Positions 1 to 11,584 of a DNA stretch of 64,000 nt are shown here, piece after piece. The notes under the pieces are model-generated. The model saw only the letters and a list, made by a program, of their open reading frames with translations, did no database searches and was not told where the DNA came from. This DNA is from Ulva prolifera (lineage: Eukaryota; Chlorophyta; Ulvophyceae; Ulvales; Ulvaceae): contig CM041196.1 in NCBI GenBank assembly GCA_023078555.1, forward strand, positions 3,162,001 to 3,226,000, written 5' to 3'. Each line of letters begins with the position of its first letter. Within the stretch, counting starts at the first letter, position 1. The position numbers and the translations under genes are program-made.

Positions 1-50
1 GCACAGGGACAAAGACGGTGGGGCAGGTAGCCCCGCAGAAACAGCGAACA
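1..50 (-). repeat. Copy of dispersed repeat family A (reverse orientation)
   Basis: Read on the minus strand this ends GCTACCTGCC...TTTGTCCCTGTGC, a diverged copy of the short element found near intact at 10047-10112 and 51721-51786. It is cut by the left edge. Confidence 0.55.
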
Positions 51-235
51 GCGCAAGAACAGAGCCATGAAGACAGAAATCCCCGCAACTCAAGCGACCG
101 CCCACCACCAGCACCACACAAGTGAGTTTTATTGTGGTGGCGTGTGAGGACACCGCCTGGTCTGCAGATGGAGGAGGGATCGCACCTGTGGAAGCGGGTA
201 GATGGCCCGAAGTGCCTTGAGGACGTCGCCTCCAC

Positions 236-1107
236 CTTCAGCACCGATCAGAGCCTGTGCTCCATCATCGATACAGCTGATCAGGTCGTCCGTGTACCAG
301 GGCTGTGTGATCTTCAGTTGATGTGTGCGCAGGCTCTGCTTCATTCCGGCTGTGGCGACTCTCTGCCACCTGGCCAGGCGCCCTGACTGCTGGTCCTCAT
401 CATTGGACCTGGCCTTGGCACTCTTGGCTGCAGTGGAGCCTCCCAGCTGTGGAGAGTTTGCAGTCAGGAGGGGTATCACTGAGAAGGCACCAAGCTCTGT
501 CGCCTTCTCGATGAGCCAGTCAGAGCGGCCTCCCTTTAGACTGCCACAAGCAGCCACGACATCGAGTCTTGGCCCTGACCATGGGACGCACACCACTTGT
601 TCGATGGCTGAAATCTGCAGCAATAGCTCGCTTCGTCTGCAATGCTGCGCTGAGCATTGAGACCGTACCATTGATGTGGTCTGTGGAAGCACTGTTGGGA
701 GAGGTTGTGGACACACACCACAGCGGATGACTTGCTTGCTGTCGACACCTGGCCTTTCTGAAGCCTGCCCGATCCATCCACCAGCTCGACTATGTCTCCG
801 ACACCGAGCCGGAGCACCTTCATCAGGTGCTTGCTGTCCTCTGTACTTAACTGGTACACACCATGGCTGTTCAACAGCTGGTCACTCACATAGAATCTGG
901 AGAGCTGGGCTCGCTGTCTCTCCTGCATAGCAACAACAGAGTTATAGGTCTTGCAGGCGGATGATCGTGCCGGCGATCATTAATCGTGTTGCACACCCGT
1001 CCCTCTTGCACCGATCCAGTTGCACTAGCAGCATTGCTAGACGAGCGCACAGCTTTGCCCCGCCGATGCCTAAACAAAGACGCAGCACGGATCGATCGCA
1101 TTTGCAT
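236..1107 (-). CDS. RsmE-like 16S rRNA (m3U1498-type) methyltransferase, probably organellar, partial
   Basis: RsmE enzymes methylate N3 of a uridine in small-subunit rRNA using SAM. Three minus-strand exons can be chained: about 1107-997, 922-719 and 614-236. The first begins with ATG at 1107 and is rich in Arg, Ser and Ala (MQMRSIRAASLFRHRRGKAV), which suits an organelle transit peptide. The second carries the N-terminal PUA-like domain (RAQLSRFYVSDQLL, then HLMKVLRLGVGDIVELVDG). The third carries the SPOUT methyltransferase core (SLKGGRSDWLIEKATELGA, a motif diagnostic of RsmE) and reaches LIGAEGG, the family's SAM-binding IGPEGG loop. The ORF then loses similarity at a donor-like GTGGAG, so the last exon probably lies to the left of the window. 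The exon 2/3 junction is the least certain. The family assignment is firm; organelle targeting is inferred. Confidence 0.8.
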
Positions 1108-2027
1108 GTTGGTGGCTTCTTACGCTTACATTCAGCGGCGCTGCGCGGATTTGATTTGAATGTGCAGCCGTTTGAAAAGGAGTCAGCGCTGTGGCGACGT
1201 CCAGACGGGCGAATTCAGTGCACGTGCGATTCATGAATGTCAGCGTCAGCAAGGGTTGCTATTCAACGCCTTTGCATACGCGCAGACGGTTCCGTGCACA
1301 CATTGGGCTGGCCGGGTCCAACGTTACGCAGATGCATGCTAGGTCGTGCGAGCTATCAGGTTCCCGCATAGACATTGCAGGCGTTACAGCACACCCCTCC
1401 GCCGCACGCCCTGGTGGTACCGTCAGGAACACAGCAGCACTACCGCACACTGGCGGCCGCGCTGGTGGTGGCAGCGTCGTTATTTGCAAGATCGGTTGCG
1501 GGTGATCGGGGCCCGCCGTCTTGCGGCCATGTGGGGGTGGGTGCGTGTCTGTGGGTGTGTAGCGCACTGTGCACGTGTGCATGCGCGCGAGCGTGGGCAG
1601 TGTGGCGGTCCTGCTGTACGCGAGGGTGGTGTGCGTGCACGGGTTGCGGTGCACCATGGCATTTCTGTTCTTGTGCGGGTTTCCGCGGGGCTGGCACCTG
1701 TGTCTCAAAAAGGTCCTTGTAACAAAGTACGCAACACTAATGTTGCAGTGCAATGCAGAATGACCTCGGGGCACCGGGGCCGTGCGACACCACCCCCCGG
1801 CAGGCGACCACTTACTTGACTTCACCATTCGCACATGGCACAGTCGACTCGCGTTCCAGACACCAAGTCCGTTTCAGAAGCGCAAACAGCGGTCCTCGCT
1901 TTCACAGTGCAGAATCTGGAGGGCACCGTCCTCACAAGCAGGTTTGCTTCTTCGTCTGCTGCCATGGCCAGAACCAGGTATGTTCGTGTGATGCGGGGAG
2001 AAGCATGGGCGACACACGCATGTTCGT
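1108..2027. other. Intergenic, no supported gene
   Basis: This stretch is GC-rich, with G/T-rich and C/A-rich runs (about 1500-1680). It has open frames on both strands but none with family similarity. A sequence AGGTCCTTGTAACAAAG at about 1711-1727 resembles the end of repeat family A. Nothing else is recognised. Confidence 0.4.
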
Positions 2028-2037
2028 CACGACAGCC

Positions 2038-2190
2038 GTGCGTGACCACCTCACTTAGCACAGGTGGAGGCTCTTTGAGTTGCGTACGGTTGTCTGAGGA
2101 GGTGACTCAGCTTGATTGCCCTTTCAACATGTTGCCAGCTCATTCGGAGTTGTCAATGGCTCATGAGGATAGGCTCAGTAAATCCAGGAA
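2038..2190 (+). repeat. Dispersed repeat family B, copy 1
   Basis: The segment starting GTGCGTGACCACCTC at about 2038, through GAGTTGTCAATG and GGATAGGCTCAG at about 2145-2180, matches 17192-17372 block by block in the same order. The middle differs by small insertions and deletions. No coding capacity and no clear terminal repeats are visible. Confidence 0.7.
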
Positions 2191-3025
2191 TACTTGACAG
2201 GTGGAGGCAGGCGTGGCCAGACCGATGAGGCTGAGGACATCATGGTAGACGACCGAGCTGCTGTTGAGCAAATCAGTTCTTCGGAAGGCTGCAGCCGGTG
2301 CCCTGCTACTTTCTGACACCCTCGGGAGCCTGCACATGTGATGCTCTACCATCGGAGCAATGTCGCAACGTGCGGCGCCATGTCTCCATGAGCAGTCTTA
2401 TTTATGAATGCTGTATATGTGGGACATCATTACCCTCCTGCTGACAATTGCATCATCTGATCGGAGGCCTTCGTTATGAAATGCTGCTTTTTACAGCCAT
2501 GCACTGCATCTCACAATAAAGCATCCAAACACGTCAGACAACCACACCACGTTATTTAGTACTGGCTATTCCAAGTTCCTCATCGGTGGGCCAAGACTGC
2601 ACACTACAGCACCGTCTGCCTCACAATGTTGTTCAGCCAAAAGTTGTGGAGAACTGTGATGGTATGCAAAGCTCATACACACATTGCGGCCCTCTTGCAC
2701 ATTCGTCCAGATTCTCCAAATCACAGAGCTGCGTCCAGCCACGTGCCGTGAGAGCTCTTAAGCTCAAGCCATCATGCCATGCTCACACCGGTGCCAACCC
2801 TGCAGTAGGCCGCCTTGCAATGGCACCGAGAACAGTGTGTGCAGCGGTGTGTGGCTTGGTTGCCTCGATTGGTCCCACTTCCTTGTCTGTTCAACATCCC
2901 AGTGGACATGGCTTCAGTCTCGGTCCTCATGCATAGATACATGCAATGCCCTTCCAACACTGCCCAAAATCACAGACAACTCTGCAGCCAGCCATCGCCA
3001 GATCCCAACAATTCGCGCCCAGCTG
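2191..3025. other. Intergenic or 3' flank of the DM10 gene
   Basis: No supported gene. The stretch is AT-richer around 2400-2560 and lies downstream of the stop assigned to the EFHC-like gene. It may hold its 3' UTR. Nothing recognisable was found. Confidence 0.35.
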
Positions 3026-6000
3026 TCACGCCCAAGAGGGAAGGTTTGAACTCTTCTGTGTCATTGCCTCACGGAGCAAGTAGGTGCCGTGCTCTCTGCG
3101 GTTGTAGTACGGGTTATTTGATGGGTCAACACCAAACACGTGGTTGCCAATGCGGTGGACTGTCTGGGTGCTGAAGTTGGCGCCATATGTCGTTGCCTCC
3201 TTCCCGCTCGGGCGGCCCTTCGCAGGGACTGGTGCCGTCTGCGGCCGAGCCGCCGTGCTAGCTGCTGGCCATGCTTGCATCGCAGCCTGCACCACAACGA
3301 TATGAAAGCCAGCCATCAGGCAGGGACCGGTGGCCAGCGTGACAGAGCGAGCGGCTTGCACCGTGGCAGAGCATCACGTTCCGATCCAGCCAGCTCCGGC
3401 CCACGAGGCAGCAGTGCCACCAACAACTGCCACCCATCACGAGAACGCCAACGCTGGCGTGTCCTGCGTGCTGCTGCAGTCAGTATACCGTACGAAATTA
3501 AGTCCATCGACATGTAACGCGTAACGCTGGCTTTTCTAGGTACCCAGCTAGGTATGTATAATTAGTCGTTTTCAGGGTGACTGGCCCAACATAGATTAGA
3601 TTTATTAGACCTAGACTCCATGTGCGCTGCCCTTTTTGTCGATGGACTTCATTTAGTACGGTACTCGATCGCTGGCACCGCATGCGCAGCTGAGCAGTTG
3701 GCCGTACCTGTGCAAGCTGCTTGCTGTACGCTGTCGATGGGCGGGTTGTGTTGGTGCGGAGGGTGCCCGACCGGGCCATCACGCGCAGCTCCTCCTCGCC
3801 GGGCAGGCCCAGCGCCGCGGCGAGCTCGTCTTTGTCCACCAGCTTCCCGTGCGGCGACAGGTGGCGCGCGAGCGTCACGCAGTCGTGCAGCACCGCCCGC
3901 ACGCCCACCCGAACAAGCATCACCTGCAGCGACAATGGACGGTGACCTGCAGCCGGCGTTTGGCGGGGGTTCAGCGATTGCGGTAACCACGTCCAGAGCG
4001 AATGCAGCAATGTGTTTTCACGGACATGAACATTTTGACAACTGGAGGATTTGAGACATGAACCTTGAGTCCGAGGCGGGGACCCCGAGAAGCACGATAT
4101 GACATGCTGTCACTGTTACAGCTCCCTCAAATTTATGCTGCGATTGACAGCCCGGAACGCCATCAGGGGCCAGAAATCCAAGCAGACCGAACAAAGTGGA
4201 CGACAGTGGCCAGGGTCGCGCACACACAGCGCCGTCATCTGTTCGTCCAGGGTCAGGCTCGCGTCCTGGCGCAGCAGTTGAGCGAGCTCCGCGGCACGCG
4301 TGCCGGCGGCGAGCTCCTGCGCCAGCCGTGCCACGACGCCGCCGTAGTCCGCCGCCGGGAAGTCTTGCGGGCGGCTCGCCATGAAGTCGAGCGTCCACTC
4401 GTCCGCGGACAGCAGCTGGAGCATCTTGGGGCCCTCGGCGTCAAAGCCACGGCGCGCCTTGAGCAGCACAGGCAGCAGCGCGCCGACGTGGAGGTCCGTG
4501 TGCGCGTACGGCCCCGCCTCGGAGTATGGGGCGTGCAGGCAAGGCTTCGCGGCGTGCTGCCGGGGGAAGAAGTGGGGGCCACCTGCGTACGCCGCGCGGA
4601 TGCCACAGAGAAGATGGATGTGTGCCTCTGTTCAGGTTTGACTGGAACAACATGCAGGAGCAGAATGCTGCAAAATGCGGCGTGCAGGTAGCAACGTTTC
4701 ATGTCCCTGGCCGCTCCACACACAAATGTTTGGGCCGGACGTGTTTGTATCTGGATAGCGAGGCGCTTTGCGCGGGGTTGGCAGCCAGTCTGAGCACTGA
4801 CTCTTGCGAGGAATACGGGATGAAGCAGCAGGGGGGCAGGCCAGGCACACCGCTGAAACACTGCCCGCCAGGCGACCCTGCAGCTGGCTGTGGCCGCATC
4901 CTGAAGCACAACACACAGGCCTGATGCTCTGTTGGCTTTGCTCATGCGTAGACCAGCCAAATTTCGGTGCAGCTGGAAGCCTCTGATGTACAACCATACC
5001 AAGTGACAGGTGTCGCATAGCCACACAATTGCCATGTCCATGGGGCTGAGGGCCCAAGCCCCTGGTCCAAGCGCATAGACTGATACTATTGTTAGCAGAA
5101 GGACAGGTGCCTGCAGCATCAGCACCTGTGCGGGTCACCGTGTTGGGGGGCTCCGCAATTGAAAGGGTGCTGTCTTCGAGGAAGAAGGACACCATGAACT
5201 TGCGCTGTGCATCCGAGGCGGTGCACTCGAAGCCTGGCGCAGACACCATGGTCGCTTGGAAGCGCATCGCGGGCGTCCCACGCTGGGTGTAGTTGGCGAA
5301 GCAAGTTGATTTGGTTGACTGAGAGCGGAGCAGGGCAGCCGTCCCCAGGTTGATGTCACTGCAGAAACAAGCATTTCCAGTATACAGTTGTCAGGAAGCC
5401 CACGCCCTGTGCACGGCCATGGGTCTTGATCATGGCTTCAATGCAGCGTGACACATCTGTCAGAAGATGACCACACTTCAACAGGTGACGCTGTACACAC
5501 CACCAAAGAAGAAGACTGGCTACAAAGAGATTGCATGAGGAATTGCACATCAACAGCCAGCCTCGCGTTTCTAAAGATCCCTTGGTTGCAGTTGTCGCCA
5601 GAGCCCACATAGGATTCTATATAAATATAGAATGTACCAAATGCTAAGTTTGCACAAAGCGTATGCAAATGTGCACAAGTGACGCAGGCTTGTGCTCTCT
5701 AATGCCATCAATACATCATCAGTTCCATGCAGGATGTCCACTTTGGACTGAAGTAAATCACGTCTCTGGAACCTATACAGGCCAAGAGGTATATTGTGCA
5801 CTCCACTGTGAGGTGGGCAACTGCAATTGCAAGGTGCCAACCTGGCTGCATGAGACGATTCGCCTTGCTGAGCAGCGATTGTGGGATGGCTCTTGCTCCC
5901 GTAGAATGCCTTTGTGCAATCGTCGGCGTGAGTGATCAGCAAATTGAAGCCATATATGGCCACTGGTTTGCCCACCGCGAGATCCTCCCAGTTGTAGAAG

Positions 6001-6400
6001 CCCTCGCTGGGACGGCAAGGTCTGAGGCCGCCAGATGATGGTTTCAAAGAGCTCTGATACGTTGGCCTGTATGATGTTGCTCCAATCAATACACGACACG
6101 CCGGGGCTAGGCACCACAACGGCAACATGCTTTCAAGCTCCGCACTTGGCAACTCGCTGGCGCTTCAGAATGGCCGGATAGGCGAGATGGTCGTGACCAG
6201 CTGAAAGAATTGTCTCAGGCGTTGATGCTTGAACAAGCTGACGAAGCTCGATGGTGTCGTCCGCAGGAAAGTACAGCAGCAGAATCGGGGCCTTCCGGCC
6301 CATGACTCGCCTATGTTGTTCCCATGTACAGTAAAACTTTAAAACATCGCCGCTCGATGGAGTTTGCTCCGCTTTGGATAGTGACTTGCCGATGATACCT
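3026..6400 (-). CDS. EFHC1/Rib72-like DM10-domain protein (ciliary doublet microtubule protein)
   Basis: EFHC1/Rib72 proteins line the lumen of ciliary doublet microtubules. Minus-strand exons: about 6400-6146 (VLKFYCTWEQ, ILLLYFPADDTIELRQL), 6006-about 5840 (EGFYNWEDLAVGKPVAIYGF, ADDCTKAFY), 5358-5126 (RKFMVSFFLEDSTLSIAEPP), 4582-4224 (GGPHFFPRQHAAKP, TDLHVGALLPVL, LLSADEWTLDFMASRP), and 3923-about 3814 (GKLVDKDELAAALG, a degenerate EF-hand-like segment). The first two exons make one DM10 domain and the next two a second. Splice phases agree across 6146/6006, 5126/4582 and 4224/3923. A last piece ending at the stop 3026-3028 (GANFSTQTVHRIGNHVFGVD) is probably the C-terminal exon, but its junction is unresolved. 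Rib72 has three DM10 domains; only two are visible, so an upstream exon may be missing. The N-terminus is not determined. Confidence 0.75.
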
Positions 6401-6499
6401 CTGTGAGGCAGCAGCTGTGTGCAAGACGAGAGAGTAGACATGCTACCGTGCAAGAAGGCGTACACAATTAAACACTTCCACTAACGGAGTATGAATTGA

Positions 6500-7445
6500 C
6501 CGCTTGATTTACACTTGAGGCGAGGCTCAAGCGGCTTCTCACTGCGACCCGAAGTGGCCTCGCTGCAGTGCTGCACAACGCCTTCTAGCAGTACCCGGGT
6601 GACAATTCCTGAACCGCAGTCATGGTTGACTCATATTCTGAGCAATGAGTTCTCGTTTTCTGCACTGTTGAGCCGTTGTGTCAACAACCACTGCACATGG
6701 TGACGAGAGACTGCGCGGTTGTTATTTCAAACCAGCGTTATATAGTTGGCGCCCATGCCACCTTCCCCAACAAACCTGAACACGCCAAAGAATGGGGCCT
6801 CCAAGACCTTCTACACACAAAATGTAAAGTGTATGCAGCCCATTTGTTATCCAGTTGTACATACTTGACCATATCGTTTCTCAAGTGTTCAGCGGAGCAC
6901 GTTGTCTCCTCTGGATCAGAGACCATGTTGTACACTATGTTAGATATGGCCGACGACGGCCTATAGCATTGACATACTCAAATCATCGCTGTGGGTCGTG
7001 GTCGTGCAACCGCTTGGGGGGGGGGACTAGTGGGAGCTCCGGAGTGGTTTGCTGCACAGAATGCGTCGCAGTGGACCAGAGGCGCGTGCGCAGCAGAAGG
7101 AAGGTCAAAGCAACGCAGCGGTATTCACATAATCACATGGCAAGCAATGCTATATTTTTGGAGTTTGAACCTCCCGCTCGCGAACTTCGGTATCAGTTGA
7201 GGCCCTTTCCACGATGGTCTACTGACGCTGTTTGGCGATGCAGGAAACTCCGAGCTTGCAGACTTATCACAGTAAAAGAATCAGATCGCCATGCCAGGCT
7301 CCATGTGGAACAGGCGTCGGTGCGATACTGCTGCCTTCGGCAAGAACCTCTCCGCAGGCCTGGCAGTCCCGCTTCCGGGAAGTCGCCACGTCCGCGTTGG
7401 ATTTGAATCTCTTCAGCAACTGTAGGTTTATCCGATCGCAAGAGG
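6500..7445. other. Gap between divergent genes
   Basis: This lies between the minus-strand DM10 gene and the plus-strand ORF at 7446, so it should hold both 5' regions. A G9 run is near 7018-7026. Open frames are short and without family similarity. An N-terminal exon of the DM10 gene could be hidden here but was not identified. Confidence 0.3.
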
Positions 7446-8474
7446 ATGAAAGCTCTGCAGCCACTTCCGGGCCTGCAGTTCACGTGCAACACGACTTCTT
7501 TAGCGATGATGAGCGAAACACATGCCCACCATACATCGCTTCTTACGCCGTGCGAAGATGAGTGTACGCCGCATTGCCTGAGTGGCTATGCTCAGTCGCT
7601 GCAGCTGCGTTCGTCGTCACCAGTTCATCGGGCACCGTCTTCCTTCGATCCGTTCCACGCACGCCGTGACCGGCCTGCGCACGCTAGGAGCAAGAGGCTC
7701 TTCACGCCTCTAGACCAGAGTTCCCTTCCCCGCTGTCATCATCAGCTTAGCTCTCTCCAGTGTGTCTCTAGCCACACCGGCGCGACTGACCTTCCCTGTG
7801 CTCTGCCAAGAGCCCCGCTAGTAGAAGTCAACACCGGCACCGACGCCCCGGTGCCGACCGTTGACATGATGAACGTCCTTTCATGCAACACTGTCGCCGC
7901 GGACAGTCAAAACTTCTTCACAGTGTCTCCACGCTCATTGCAGACTCCACGTAGCAGCTGCAGTCGCCCCACTGCTCCGACCAGCGCAGATTTTCAAACC
8001 ATGTTTTCGTCCCCACTTGCCCGAGGACAACATCCATGCAAGGCTGCGGGTGGTGATCGCAGCCTAGCATGCACTCCTACCTGCCAAACGCCTGAGCAGC
8101 AGCCTTGTCAGCACCGAGGCCTGGAGGATACAAGGCTACATGCGCCATACCGTTCATCCCCTCTGCCATTGCGTGTGGAAGGAATCCGCCGCTTTGACTG
8201 CAGCAATTCTAGTGATGAAGACGATGATGATGAGGAGATGCATGCCCGCCAGCAGCGTCATAGCAGTCATATGATACGAAACAGCTCAGAGCACTTTGGT
8301 GAGCGCCCTAAGCCATGTCATCAGCTGCTACCACCACCACTGCTCCAACGCCTGTCACCACCTGACCGTCGCAGCAGTGATGGTGGCAGCAGCGGAGCAG
8401 GGCGGCTTGTCTGCAACCTGGTGGAGCGATTCAATAACACTCAGCTGTACGATGCGCTCAACATCTCACCATGA
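7446..8474 (+). CDS. Uncharacterised Ser/Pro-rich protein (342 aa ORF)
   Basis: A single open frame from ATG at 7446 to a stop at 8472-8474. It is the longest plus-strand ORF in the left third not explained by an opposite-strand gene. The translation is rich in Ser, Pro, His and Cys, with repeated SP/TP sites (TVSPRSLQTPRSS, MFSSPLARG) that could be proline-directed kinase sites. An acidic stretch at about residues 252-266 (SSDEDDDDEEM) resembles a CK2 target. No transmembrane segment or known domain is visible. The C-terminal piece LVERFNNTQLYDALNISP looks more ordered. It may be a complete intronless gene or a long terminal exon; in-frame stops precede the ATG closely. The function is unknown. 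Confidence 0.5.
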   Translation: MKALQPLPGLQFTCNTTSLAMMSETHAHHTSLLTPCEDECTPHCLSGYAQSLQLRSSSPVHRAPSSFDPFHARRDRPAHARSKRLFTPLDQSSLPRCHHQLSSLQCVSSHTGATDLPCALPRAPLVEVNTGTDAPVPTVDMMNVLSCNTVAADSQNFFTVSPRSLQTPRSSCSRPTAPTSADFQTMFSSPLARGQHPCKAAGGDRSLACTPTCQTPEQQPCQHRGLEDTRLHAPYRSSPLPLRVEGIRRFDCSNSSDEDDDDEEMHARQQRHSSHMIRNSSEHFGERPKPCHQLLPPPLLQRLSPPDRRSSDGGSSGAGRLVCNLVERFNNTQLYDALNISP

Positions 8475-9586
8475 CCAAGAGTTGCATCGCAAGTGCCATG
8501 GGTGCACTGGAGTGGGCTATATTCAAGAGCTTGCTTTCCATGTGTCTTGCGGAATGTTCTGTGATGGCATGAGCCGTGCCGGAGGCCTGAGCAATGCTGT
8601 TATGTTGACCAGAGAAAGACTATACATACGCGGCTGGCATGGCACAGCTGCTAGGTATCAGGGGGGTTGTCCACTGGACTGCTGGGAAAGTCTGCCATCT
8701 ATATTGGAGGCAATTCAGATTTGTGGCAGCCTGCCCGGTAAGATGGGATGGGGGACACGGTTTTTGGTAAGGAGGGTGGGTAGCTGCTTTGCTGCAGTCC
8801 AATAAGGTCCAAGATTAGAATTCTTAAACTGTGTTTCGCATAGGTTGCTGCAGGTGGCGGCTGCAACGAAACGGTTAATGGTTATGGGAGATGCAATGTT
8901 GATCCTTATGCGCAACTGGGCAACGCAGCAGCTGTTGTATCTGCTTTGATGACTGCAGTGCAGCCGCCAACAAGTGGGTGCACCTGCCAGCGGCTTGCAT
9001 TTCTTTTTTTGTAATGCGGCTTCTCCACAATACATGTGTGCCACAATGTTCAGCCGCTCTCTTCGAGATGACCGCGTGTGCAGCCTCTGTGCTACAGGTT
9101 GTACCCTGTTCTGCTAGTTAGTCACACCTAGAAGTGTGCCAATGGAAATCGTTGTGATCTTGCTGGTGCCTTTTGGACACTGTCTCAGTGTTCACGATCG
9201 TGCCAGCGATTTGCACAGGGCCACAAGACTGCTTTCCGCGACCGTGGCCGGGGGTGCAGCGACACCTTTTTGTGGTCGATTACGAGTATATCTGGCGGTG
9301 GCTGGCTTGAGTATCTCTGCAGCACTCGGCCAATTCGGGCCCCTTACGAGCGGAGTCTTATCGAGCGCAGAGGCTTTGGTGCCTACAGCCCCCCTGCAAT
9401 GTTGTACAATGGAACATGGCTGAAGTCAACAAATTTTGTGGGGCCTCGAACCGGACAGAACCCACACATAGGTGCTGCCCCGCTGATGGCGCGTCATGCA
9501 GTTCTGACGGGGCTGGCAGTCCCGTCCGATGACCTCACGCCGCTCACAGGCCACCCGGCCTGAGCGGCCCTGCGCGCCCGCCCGGG
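8475..9586. other. Intergenic, no supported gene
   Basis: No frame with family similarity on either strand. The first part may be the 3' UTR of the ORF ending at 8474. Confidence 0.35.
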
Positions 9587-10046
9587 CTGCGTGGTAGGCA
9601 GTTGCTGCTGCGTGTGCGCTCGTGGCCTCGTCCGCTTTGTTGTGGTGGCGGCTCAGGCGTGCCGCGTTTCGCTGGTGTCTTCCCCGTGCGCCTGCGTGTG
9701 GCCCGCTGTTGGGGCGCAGCCGGGTAGTTTGGGCGGGCTGGGCTGGACTTTGGGGGTTCCGGGTGTGGGTTTGCGGGCGGCCGGGGTGGTGGGCGAGGGC
9801 TGGGCTTGGGTGGTTGTGCTGGGGGAGGCGGGGGCCTCCCCGGGCTGGGGGTTGTTGTTGCGGTCTCGCTGTTTGTTTGCTGGGCGGCCTTGGCTGCTTG
9901 TGCTTCCGGGGCTCGTGCGCCTGGCTGGTGGGCGGGGTTCGGGTGGGGGTGGGCGTGGGCGTGTGTGTGGCTGTGTGGCTGTGTCCGGCCCGGGTGCTGC
10001 CGTTGCGTGGGTGTTTTGGTGTGCGCTTCGTGTGGCTTGCTGCATG
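9587..10046. repeat. Strand-asymmetric G/T-rich tract
   Basis: The plus strand is almost entirely G and T with C, and very poor in A, for about 450 bp. It runs into the family A repeat copy at 10047-10112. The complementary strand gives a long Pro/Thr/His-rich open frame that is a compositional artefact. Similar C/A-rich or G/T-rich tracts accompany family A copies near 52.1-52.4 and 60.6-60.9 kb. Confidence 0.6.
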
Positions 10047-10112
10047 GTGTGCGGTTCCCCTGGTTCTTGCTTGCGGTGCTACCTGCCTCGCTTGCTTTGT
10101 CCTTGTAACACA
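10047..10112 (+). repeat. Dispersed repeat family A, well-preserved copy
   Basis: The core GGTGCTACCTGCCTCGCTT followed by TTTGTCCTTGTAACACA is nearly identical over about 65 bp to 51721-51786; I counted two or three differences by eye. Confidence 0.8.
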
Positions 10113-10705
10113 TAGGTGCATAAGCAGACCACTACACGGATGTACGGAAGGTTTCACACATCCACGGTGGGAAGAGGGGGCCTGGAGCAGAACGGTTCTT
10201 GCTCTGCGATTCCCGCGTTGTCTCATGGCATGTGCCGGTCGGGCTGCCACCCATGCTGCGTGCTGGGCTGTAGTGTGTGCATGAAGAAGCCGTACTCCTC
10301 AGACCATGTCTGTTGTCCGCCCCATCTTGTGGCGCCCATGCATGGCCGTTGAAGCTCCAACTTGGAGCGCATGTACCATGCTGCGCCGCACAAAGAGAGC
10401 AAGCTCTGGTGTCCAGCGGCGCTGCCATGCATGCAGCCCAGCAGGACCTGAGCCACCACGCATCTCCGCACAGCCGCAGGCAGCCACATGGGCGCCGCAA
10501 CAGTGCCTCTTGTATGCCACACTGAATGAGTCGTTCCAGGTTTTGCGGCGTGCACACCCTCCAGGCCTCCTGACAACAGGCCACAGGTACGCCAACATTG
10601 GGACACACGTCGGTCTGCTCAGCTGCATAAGCTTGTGATCCGTCGACAAAACCCCGCCCCTCCCTGCGGGTCACATCCCATTCGTACACACCCAGCGACA
10701 GCTAC

Positions 10706-10730
10706 GGGGGGGGGGGGGGGGGGGGGGGGG
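10706..10730 (+). repeat. Poly(G) tract, 25 G
   Basis: Uninterrupted run of 25 G on the plus strand in an otherwise gene-free stretch. Confidence 0.95.
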
Positions 10731-11584
10731 CTCAGCGTGTAGGCCAGTTGGCCCGCAAGCATCGGGAGCTCCTTGGCCGGGAGCGTTAGCCTGCGTTGGA
10801 TGGCGTGCATTGCCAGCTGCAGGCCTGCACGCACCCAGGGGGCCACGGCCGCCACGCTTTGCTGCCTACCCGGCGTGCGTGGTCATGGCTCGAGGTGGTG
10901 GTTCACGGCGGTGTGTATGAACATTCCAATGTCCGAATCCACTAGAACATTGGCATCTGGACCAACTGGGGTACCTGAGGCACATGTAGCTGCAAAGTGC
11001 ATGTTTGCAAGTGCTGAACTGGGTGAACAACATTGGGCTTCCTGGTCACGATGCACTTACTGTATGCGGGCTGTAATTCATGGATTCTCCATCTCCCACC
11101 ATTGGTTGATCTGAAATTCGCGCAGCCTGCATTATTTGTCATTTAAAATGTTGGTTTGTGGTGTACCAGCATCCATACGTCCAAAATGTACATTGTACGT
11201 ACACGTGCATAGGTGGACTACAACGCAGATGCCAGATGCCCTGAAACGTGTTTCCGAATACCGGTACATACTAGTTTCTGTGTGCACTGGCGATGGATCA
11301 GGTGAAAGCTTTGTTGAAGGGGCCCCGTCTCCCGTTTCTGACATTTGGTAGGGGCAGCAACGCTTGTTGTGCCCCACGCCACCAGCTGTCGAGGCAAGTC
11401 GGCGTGGGGTCCCGGACGCCACGAAGTTCGAAACTGCGCAATGTGCACAGTCCAGGCCGTGTTGACCCAGACGAGCGTGGTCAGACGCAGTGCACTATGC
11501 CCTGGCTTATTTGTATATCGTATCGTACCGCATGCTTCGTGATGAAGCAATCTTCACTGTACTTGTGCAACGCAGGTTCTTGCG
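10731..11584. other. Upstream region of the dephospho-CoA kinase gene
   Basis: No supported coding sequence. It should contain the promoter and 5' UTR of the plus-strand gene starting at 11585. No TATA box or other element could be assigned with confidence. Confidence 0.3.

Noticed and set aside
4253-5125. 290-aa minus-strand ORF
   Set aside because: It overlaps the DM10 exon in a different frame and reads through the intron; the exon frame with DM10 motifs is the supported one.
9426-10250. 274-aa minus-strand ORF rich in Pro, Thr and His
   Set aside because: It is antisense to the strand-biased G/T-rich repeat tract. No domain is present and its composition alone explains the openness.
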